A stretch of 25,680 nucleotides of DNA from a virus: positions 1-25,680 of the IMG/VR virus record IMGVR_UViG_3300030331_000092, one strand, 5' to 3'. Positions 20,447-25,680 of this stretch are shown here, in pieces (positions within the stretch are counted from its first letter, which is position 1; the number at the start of each line of letters is the position of its first letter). Below the pieces are notes generated by a model. It was not told where the DNA came from, did not search any database, and saw only the letters and a program-made list of their open reading frames with translations. A program made the translations under genes and the position numbers.

Positions 20447-22963
20447 TTATCCTTTATTACTATCAGAGATAAACTTACTTAGCATGTCTGCTGCTTTAAG
20501 AGTTTTATCTCTATCAATATTTGCTTCTGTGTCTGCTAATTCAAGTAGTGCTTCCATAGCTGCAATAGCTTTCTTAGATTCTCTATTACGTTCAGAATCT
20601 TCTGCTTTTGCTGTAATATTAGCACCTTCTTTGAACATGTCCAATTGAATCTGTAGTTCTTTAAGATCAAGTTCACGTTGTTTATTAGCAGCATTAACTG
20701 CTTCTTTTGCCGCTTGTCCTTGAACTTTCTGTTGTTCGATACCAAGTTTTTGTGCTTCAATCTGAACAAGTTGTGCTTCAGGCGACATAGCTTGTTGTTG
20801 CATAGCAGCAACTTGATTAGCTTGCATAACCTGTTGAGCAGCCGTAGCCATGACTGCTTCAATAACTTTAGGATCATTAGGATCAATGCCCTGCTGTTCT
20901 GCTTCAGCACCATATGAGGAAACCATATTTTCTGTAATACCAGTAATTTGTTCCTGATATTTTAACATCATATGTTCCTGCATGTTAGCCTCTAAAATTG
21001 GTGCAATACGTTGCATTAACGGATTAGCACCATTAGCAGGGTCTTGTAAGTACATAGTTTTAACTTGGATATGAGCATCGTGATTTTGACCAGGAAATGC
21101 TTTAATAGCCATACCTTTAACTGCTGCACTGATATCACTGAGAGGATCAAGCGGTACAGGTTTTGGCTTGCTTGGCATAATTTTATCTAAGTTAGGAATA
21201 TTTGCTGCATTAAGAATTGTTCTGTTTAACTCTTCAATATCAAACATACCTGGAGGTGATGATTGAGACAGTTGAAGTGCAAGTTGTGCCATCATCATAC
21301 GATGAGCAGAGGATGGTATATTAGGATCAGACACAGGAATAATATCAATCCTGCCATCAAAGTCACTGCGGAATATTTTTAATGTGCCATTAGGGATATC
21401 ACATATTGATTCCATAGGAAGATATTCAAAGTTAATTCTTCCTAGAAGTTTAAACTCTTCTTTTTGAGATTTATGTAAACGCTTGTGAATAGCACTGAAA
21501 AATTTACTGCTGGCTTCTAACAATGCCATTGTAGTTCCGACAGGACCGTAGTTAACACCATCTGCCACAACTTGTTCTGTTGTGTCTGCAAACTTTTGCG
21601 CTGTTGCCGTCACAAAGTTAAGCATCTGTAAAAGTGTTTGTGAAGGTTCTTTGTATGGCAGGTTAATAATCATCTTAGAGATATCATTACCTGTAGCTTC
21701 CACCTCTTTAAACTCACCAGGAGATATAGGATCATTATCTCCTACAATACGCATACCTTTTGCCTTAAAACCTCCAGGTAAATTAGCAAACTGACCAGCA
21801 TCCACCAAGCTACGCATAGCTGCAGTTGCTGTCATAGTAAGATTACCCAAGAAATGTATCAGTCCCAGACCATAAAAACCAAATCCAGGTACAAAACGAT
21901 AGTGTGTGAAGAAGATTTTCTTCTCTTTTCGCGGGTCATCCCTGTCATAATTCCTGCGAATAGACAGTATCTTTCTACTTTTTTCTTCTATTGTAACAAT
22001 ATATGGAAGAGCAATGTCCTCTTCATCCTCAAATCCCTCTAAATCTAGATAACAATGCTGTTCCAGTAGCACATATTGTGGATCATTGTCCCCAGATGGA
22101 GATAAACCCATGATATTGTCCATTTTTTGGGACATAGGAGTGCTTTGTGGTACAGAAGCTTCAGGTAATTCTATGTCTGAGTACATTCCTGCAGCAATAT
22201 CTCTTCGCATTTCTACTGGAGAGCGATAAATTACGTGTGTATACCTGTCTGCACGGCGTAAATCTGTAGCATAGTACGATACATAGAACTGATCTATGGG
22301 GACAAACTCGGATACAGGGCGATTTAGACCCGAATCAAAGTAAATTTTCTTAAATGCAGAACCTATCAGGGGTAAATGAAAGAGCATTCTTTCAAACTCA
22401 TCAAAATACTCTGTCATCTGGTCTGTGACCTGATAATTCATAAACTCTTCTACACGTTGTGCCTGATTTTCTTTCTCTTCAGAGGCATTTCCTATAATCT
22501 GAGACTTAACAGGTCCACCAGAGGGGAACAATTCTTGTGTAGCTTTGGACTGAAACTTAACTGCTGACTCAATAAGCACAGGATGAACTGCAGTACATGC
22601 ACCCTCAAATGGTTCTGAAGCTTCTTCCAGCTTTAATCCCAAAAGATCAAAGCCACGCTCGAACATACTTTCCCATTCACCGCGACTGTCTTTATCTGCT
22701 GTATAATTATCGTAGATTTCTTCAGCAATATCCTGCAGAATATCTTCATCTATGTCATCTGCCAGGTTTCTGTAAAACTCATCGTTTGTTTCTTCTACTT
22801 GCTCATCAGACAAAAGTTCTTCTACTGGGTTTTTAAATTCTACTATGACACCGCCATCAGAATTATCATATTCAATAGTAGCTTCATCGTTTTCTGGTTC
22901 AATCTCTATTTGAGTAACTTGAACTTGTGGGATAGGATCAAAGGGATTACGTTCAGTTGCCAT
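20447..22963 (-). CDS. Portal protein, P22 gp1-like large type
   Basis: The 838-residue protein is larger than P22 gp1 (725). An acidic N-terminal stretch (about 20-100) leads to EWESMFERGFDLLGLKLEEA and AVHPVLIESAVKFQSKATQE with LFPSGG, then the core with VPIDQFYVSYYATDLRRADR, HYRFVPGFGFYGLGLIHFLG and EATGNDISKMIINLPYKEPS. The C-terminal about 150 residues are Gln/Ala-rich long helices (ANQVAAMQQQAMSPEAQLVQ, then KAAIAAMEALLELAD-like), like the barrel helices of P22-type portals. It forms the dodecameric DNA channel at one capsid vertex. Neighbours agree: terminase immediately upstream, chaperonin and scaffold downstream. Confidence 0.85.
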   Translation of the reverse strand: MATERNPFDPIPQVQVTQIEIEPENDEATIEYDNSDGGVIVEFKNPVEELLSDEQVEETNDEFYRNLADDIDEDILQDIAEEIYDNYTADKDSRGEWESMFERGFDLLGLKLEEASEPFEGACTAVHPVLIESAVKFQSKATQELFPSGGPVKSQIIGNASEEKENQAQRVEEFMNYQVTDQMTEYFDEFERMLFHLPLIGSAFKKIYFDSGLNRPVSEFVPIDQFYVSYYATDLRRADRYTHVIYRSPVEMRRDIAAGMYSDIELPEASVPQSTPMSQKMDNIMGLSPSGDNDPQYVLLEQHCYLDLEGFEDEEDIALPYIVTIEEKSRKILSIRRNYDRDDPRKEKKIFFTHYRFVPGFGFYGLGLIHFLGNLTMTATAAMRSLVDAGQFANLPGGFKAKGMRIVGDNDPISPGEFKEVEATGNDISKMIINLPYKEPSQTLLQMLNFVTATAQKFADTTEQVVADGVNYGPVGTTMALLEASSKFFSAIHKRLHKSQKEEFKLLGRINFEYLPMESICDIPNGTLKIFRSDFDGRIDIIPVSDPNIPSSAHRMMMAQLALQLSQSSPPGMFDIEELNRTILNAANIPNLDKIMPSKPKPVPLDPLSDISAAVKGMAIKAFPGQNHDAHIQVKTMYLQDPANGANPLMQRIAPILEANMQEHMMLKYQEQITGITENMVSSYGAEAEQQGIDPNDPKVIEAVMATAAQQVMQANQVAAMQQQAMSPEAQLVQIEAQKLGIEQQKVQGQAAKEAVNAANKQRELDLKELQIQLDMFKEGANITAKAEDSERNRESKKAIAAMEALLELADTEANIDRDKTLKAADMLSKFISDSNKG

Positions 22964-23007
22964 ATTGTGTGTTACCTTTGCTAAATAAATAATTTTTAAT
23001 TATAATA

Positions 23008-24609
23008 TTAAACTCGCCAGTACGCAACTCGCTTCTGACTTCTATAACCCTGATCGTCTTCCCAATCAGGATCGTCTGGATGTTCTAAGCGCCAGCTATC
23101 TTTTACATAATGAATAGCCATTGTCATAGCATCAACTTGGTCATCGTGTTTACCGTAAGGAAACATTATCATTTCTTCATATAATTCATTTGACCAGCCT
23201 TTACCATCTGGTAGCCATACTCTTCCTGACTCCAACATAGGCGATGCAGATATAACTCTGCTAACTTTGTCTCTATCAGGAGTATACTCTAAAACAGGTA
23301 AACCGCTTCTACGCATATCTTGAATTAAAGACTGACCACTAGCTTTCTTTTCTACTAGACAAAAGTCTGGCCTATGTTTTTTATATTCTTCTTGTGCTAT
23401 ACGTCTTAGATCAGGATACTCGTATCTGCCTCGCTTACTTCCTAACAGTATAATATTAGATGCTACATTCTCCTCACCTGTCTGAGAATCATCATCATGG
23501 AAATAAAATACACCCCATGTCTGTATTACCGAGTAGTCTGCTGTTGTCTTTGTAGAAAAAGCCGTATCATAAGTCTGTAGAATAAAATCGCAACCAGGAG
23601 GATCGCCGTATTCCCACCAGTTAATCCAGTCTTTTTTAATTAAGCTGCCTTCATCAGGAGTGGGATTCTGCATGTACAAGCTTTCCCAGTACTTTGATCC
23701 GTTAGTGGACCGTATTTCCATCTCATCTTGTCTTAATACTTCATCACTTTTCCACTCAGGAAAATAACTTGTTCCTATAGGTAAACCTAGTAATTTACTG
23801 GAGTCTTCGTCTACCCATGCAGGTATACTTACTACATCCCACCGCATCTCTGTATCTATGTCAAACTTCTCTTGCTGCTTTAGCAGCCATCCGCAAAGAT
23901 CGTCATAATGATAACGAGTATTAATAATAATTATCGCGCCATTCGGCATGATACGTGTGCGTAGTCCTGACGGCCACCATTCCTTGATATACCTTCTTCC
24001 TGCATCAGAGAAACTATCTTCTTCTGACATTGCATCATCAAGGATAGCTACGTGTGCGCCACGACCTGCAATCTGACTGCGAACACCCGCAGCATAATAA
24101 CTACCATTTAGGTTTGTCTTCCACTTACCTGCCGCACGTACATCTTGTCTAAGATTCACCCCAGGAAACATATCCATAAATTCTTCTGTTCCTACGATAT
24201 CTCTGACTGATCTGCCAAAGTCACTGGATAGTTGATCTGAGTGACTGACTGTAAGTATTTCGTGATTAGGATTTTTACCTATGTACCATGCAGGAAATAA
24301 CTTGGAACATATTACTGATTTACTGCTACGCGGAGGAAGAAACACCATAAGGCGTTTTATCTTTCCTTCTACTACCTTCTGCAGTTTGTCTGATATAACT
24401 TCTATATGCTTACCCATTTCCCAATCAGATATCAGGGTAGGCGCTACCATTCTCACAAATGTAAGAAAATCTTTTCTACACTTCTGAGATACTAAATCTT
24501 TTAAATTATTTCTTACTTGAAGAAGTGTAGCATACTTAAACTCTTGCTCTTGTCTAGCCTCTTCCTGACCAGCGGTTAGCTTTTCTTCTTCTTCTGGGTA
24601 ATCTGACAT
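23008..24609 (-). CDS. terL: Terminase large subunit
   Basis: Motifs for a packaging ATPase-nuclease are in order: Walker A-like LPPRSSKS (91-98), Walker B VAILDD (187-192) followed by acidic residues, a coupling segment INTRYHYDD (229-237), and nuclease acidic residues D348 (QTYDTA), E420 (VEKKASG) and the FPYGKHDDQVDAM block (D489, D490, D493). At 533 residues the length is normal for TerL. It cuts concatemeric DNA and pumps it through the portal, whose gene follows after 44 bases. No small-terminase gene is evident next to it; it may lie outside the window. Confidence 0.93.
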   Translation of the reverse strand: MSDYPEEEEKLTAGQEEARQEQEFKYATLLQVRNNLKDLVSQKCRKDFLTFVRMVAPTLISDWEMGKHIEVISDKLQKVVEGKIKRLMVFLPPRSSKSVICSKLFPAWYIGKNPNHEILTVSHSDQLSSDFGRSVRDIVGTEEFMDMFPGVNLRQDVRAAGKWKTNLNGSYYAAGVRSQIAGRGAHVAILDDAMSEEDSFSDAGRRYIKEWWPSGLRTRIMPNGAIIIINTRYHYDDLCGWLLKQQEKFDIDTEMRWDVVSIPAWVDEDSSKLLGLPIGTSYFPEWKSDEVLRQDEMEIRSTNGSKYWESLYMQNPTPDEGSLIKKDWINWWEYGDPPGCDFILQTYDTAFSTKTTADYSVIQTWGVFYFHDDDSQTGEENVASNIILLGSKRGRYEYPDLRRIAQEEYKKHRPDFCLVEKKASGQSLIQDMRRSGLPVLEYTPDRDKVSRVISASPMLESGRVWLPDGKGWSNELYEEMIMFPYGKHDDQVDAMTMAIHYVKDSWRLEHPDDPDWEDDQGYRSQKRVAYWRV

Positions 24610-24610
24610 T

Positions 24611-24859
24611 TTATATTTGTGTTTGTTGTGAGCAAATAATTTGTCTTACTGGTTTACCTTCAAACCTTGATGAAGCATATTCTTTTATAGCTTCTATATT
24701 TTCCCACATATGTGCATAACATTTTTCTTGTGTCTTAAAATCTAATGGCTTTCCATTATAGTGAGTAATAACCATAGCATCAACTTCATTGCTTGTTAGT
24801 GGATATATATCTTGATCTGCGGTAATACCCATAACCATAAAAACTACTATCTTCCACAT
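24611..24859 (-). CDS. Small exported protein (82 aa)
   Basis: A short hydrophobic N-terminus MWKIVVFMVMGITADQDIYP looks like a signal peptide, probably cleaved after TAD or nearby. The mature part contains AMVITHYNGKPLDFKTQEKC, YAHMWENIEAIKEYASSRFE and RQIICSQQTQI, with two cysteines that could pair in the periplasm. Short proteins of this kind are frequent in marine phages, without known function. A ribosome site AAGGA sits 7-8 bases upstream, in the end of the Cys-rich gene. It begins 1 base after that gene's stop and is 1 base ahead of the terminase start. Confidence 0.65.
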   Translation of the reverse strand: MWKIVVFMVMGITADQDIYPLTSNEVDAMVITHYNGKPLDFKTQEKCYAHMWENIEAIKEYASSRFEGKPVRQIICSQQTQI

Positions 24860-24860
24860 A

Positions 24861-24992
24861 CTAATTTCCTTCTTGTTCAGATGATCTTTCTTCTCTACAA
24901 CATTTACAATTGCATATATTATTATCTATAGATACATCATCCTTACCACAAGTACAATAGTCTTTATTCGTACAGTATTTAACTTCTTCCAT
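24861..24992 (-). CDS. Tiny Cys-rich protein (43 aa), possible metal binder
   Basis: The frame can be read from an ATG at 25067, but the ATG at 24992 has an excellent ribosome site (AGGAG, 8 bases away), so I choose it. The product MEEVKYCTNKDYCTCGKDDV, SIDNNICNCKCCREERSSEQ, EGN has seven Cys in 43 residues (7, 13, 15, 27, 29, 31, 32), in CxC and CxCxCC spacing like metallothioneins or small zinc proteins. It is the first gene after the control region. Metal binding is inferred from spacing only; a role in early infection or regulation is possible. Confidence 0.65.
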   Translation of the reverse strand: MEEVKYCTNKDYCTCGKDDVSIDNNICNCKCCREERSSEQEGN

Positions 24993-25068
24993 GACAGACA
25001 CTCCTACAGTAGGACAACAAAGTGTAATTTTAACACCCGCTTCTAATAGAGACAACAAGGGTAGCATA

Positions 25069-25084
25069 GTTGCATAAATGCAAC
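25069..25084. promoter_or_regulatory. Perfect 16-bp inverted repeat, possible operator
   Basis: The plus strand reads GTTGCATAAATGCAAC, with 7-base arms that are exact reverse complements around AA. It lies about 76 bases upstream of the Cys-rich gene start and about 37 bases before the plus-strand -35 box. A half-site GTTGCA recurs at 25236-25241. No T tract suitable for termination follows. It is a candidate binding site for a dimeric regulator. Confidence 0.5.
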
Positions 25085-25121
25085 ACTCTAAAACTTTTTT
25101 TATTTTTTTAATTTTTTATTG

Positions 25122-25149
25122 TTGAATATTGTTTTTTATCTGTTATAAT
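25122..25149 (+). promoter_or_regulatory. Strong sigma70-type promoter for the plus-strand genes
   Basis: TTGAAT (25122-25127) matches four of six -35 consensus bases. After 16 bases comes TGT-TATAAT (25141-25149): a perfect -10 with the extended TGn. Transcription would start near 25156, about 110 bases before the first plus-strand gene. Confidence 0.75.
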
Positions 25150-25170
25150 ATACTCTATAGAGACACTAAA
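25142..25170 (-). promoter_or_regulatory. Candidate divergent promoter for the minus-strand operon
   Basis: On the minus strand, TTTAGT (25165-25170) is followed after 17 bases by TATAAC (25142-25147, five of six -10 bases). It overlaps the plus-strand -10, so the two would compete. The -35 is weak and the leader would be AT-rich and about 140 bases; another promoter closer to 25067 cannot be excluded. Confidence 0.3.
25153..25162. promoter_or_regulatory. 10-bp palindrome at the plus-strand start site
   Basis: CTCTATAGAG is a perfect palindrome lying just after the plus-strand -10, over the expected transcription start. It could be an operator for a repressor or chance in AT-rich DNA. Confidence 0.3.
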
Positions 25171-25266
25171 GAGCAGTAACTTAAAACTGTTAGAAAAGAA
25201 ACAAAAAGAAAAACAAAAATAAAGTTCTAATAACTGTTGCAAAGAGTTTATGGAGAGTATATATAG

Positions 25267-25440
25267 ATGCTAGAAAGAGCAGATAATTTTTTACAGACAT
25301 TTTTTTCTAATCGTAGCACTACTGTGTCTAAAATATCATCGATGCTTTCTATTCTTAAACAAGAAACATCTGCTGATGCTGCAACTCTGAACAACTATCG
25401 TAGATCAAAGAATGTTTTATATGACGATGTGTGTATGTAA
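25267..25440 (+). CDS. Small hypothetical protein (57 aa), divergent unit
   Basis: ATG at 25267 follows GGAGAG 9 bases upstream. The product MLERADNFLQTFFSNRSTTV continues SKISSMLSILKQETSADAAT and ends LNNYRRSKNVLYDDVCM. It is helical and soluble, with one Cys near the end. No family recognised. It is the first gene of the plus-strand unit from the extended -10 promoter, and probably an early gene or regulator. Confidence 0.65.
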   Translation: MLERADNFLQTFFSNRSTTVSKISSMLSILKQETSADAATLNNYRRSKNVLYDDVCM

Positions 25441-25442
25441 CT

Positions 25443-25568
25443 ATGCCTAATAAAAAATTAACTTCAAAACAAAAAAGACTGGCGCGTGTTGCTCCTCCAA
25501 GAAACAAGATAACTACTGCCGATTTAAAAAAGCTTCGTCGTGGAGGTAAGAAAAAGAAAAAAGTTTAG
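25443..25568 (+). CDS. Tiny basic protein (41 aa), marine-phage type
   Basis: The product MPNKKLTSKQKRLARVAPPR continues NKITTADLKKLRRGG and ends KKKKKV: 17 Lys/Arg and one Asp. I recall related short proteins with K-LTxKQKxxAxxAPPxxKIT in marine phages. The gene starts 2 bases after the 57-residue gene stop and ends before an intrinsic terminator. Charge suggests nucleic-acid binding; function unknown. Confidence 0.65.
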   Translation: MPNKKLTSKQKRLARVAPPRNKITTADLKKLRRGGKKKKKV

Positions 25569-25625
25569 TAAGCCGCATTTTAAAAAATAATTTTACTATG
25601 CACAAATTGCTAAAAATAAACTAAG

Positions 25626-25660
25626 GGGGTGTTTCCTAGATTGGATGCACCTCTTTTTTT
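25626..25660 (+). terminator. Intrinsic terminator of the plus-strand unit
   Basis: Arms GGGGTGT (25626-25632) and GCACCTC (25647-25653) pair with two G-U pairs; inside, TCC and GGA add three pairs with one bulged base. Seven T residues (25654-25660) follow directly. It ends the unit holding the 57- and 41-residue genes. Confidence 0.8.
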
Positions 25661-25680
25661 GTGTAAATTTTAGTATTGTT

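Noticed and set aside
20536-20913. Minus-strand 125-codon frame inside the portal gene
   Set aside because: Lies in another frame of the Gln/Ala-rich helical end of the portal; product is Leu/Lys/Asn-rich noise without its own ribosome site.
24993-25067. N-terminal extension of the Cys-rich gene to the ATG at 25067
   Set aside because: The ATG at 24992 has AGGAG at the right distance; the extension has none.

Overview
The window looks like part of the genome of a tailed, AT-rich double-stranded DNA phage. The gene set and several small proteins resemble those of uncultured marine phages known from metagenomes; that is recollection of families, not a search. It holds almost the whole virion-building module, read on the minus strand from about 25,000 down to 1, plus the start of a divergent plus-strand unit at the right edge. 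There are no ribosomal genes, tRNAs, CRISPR arrays, insertion sequences or integrase. No tape-measure or tail-tube gene is visible, and two P22 gp4/T7 gp11-like adaptors and a gp10-like hub are present, so a short-tailed (podovirus-like) particle is most likely. The left end is cut, so this cannot be settled.

In transcription order: a divergent control region (25,069-25,266) with a perfect 16-bp inverted repeat and a strong extended -10 promoter for the plus strand; a 43-residue Cys-rich protein and a short exported protein; the large terminase, portal, a 63-residue protein, a GroES-like co-chaperonin, scaffold, two structural proteins and the major capsid protein (24,992 down to 16,627). A clear intrinsic terminator follows the capsid gene (16,553-16,597). 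Then come a small beta-rich protein, adaptor 1, a PP-loop/asparagine-synthetase-like enzyme (410 aa), and a run of small, very Lys/Arg-rich proteins (14,281-11,360). Two of those small genes, plus a third of 44 codons, are short enough to be missed by ordinary gene finding. The run is followed by adaptor 2, a degenerate zinc-ribbon protein, an 858-residue fibre made of two protein repeat arrays, a polyglycine-rich adhesin-like protein, a second and larger asparagine-synthetase-like enzyme (571 aa), an exported protein, a tail-collar protein, the 622-residue hub, two small proteins and a virion lysozyme that runs off the left edge at what looks like the start of a LysM domain.

On the plus strand, two small genes (57 and 41 aa) follow the divergent promoter and end at a good intrinsic terminator (25,626-25,660).

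The genes are packed tightly: six junctions share the A of TAATG, and most others have gaps of 0-20 bases. The most unusual content is the pair of related synthetase-like enzymes with no glutaminase domain inside a morphogenesis operon, the cluster of protamine-like basic proteins (some with no acidic residue at all), and a fibre repeat array whose copies are nearly identical in protein but heavily changed at synonymous DNA positions.
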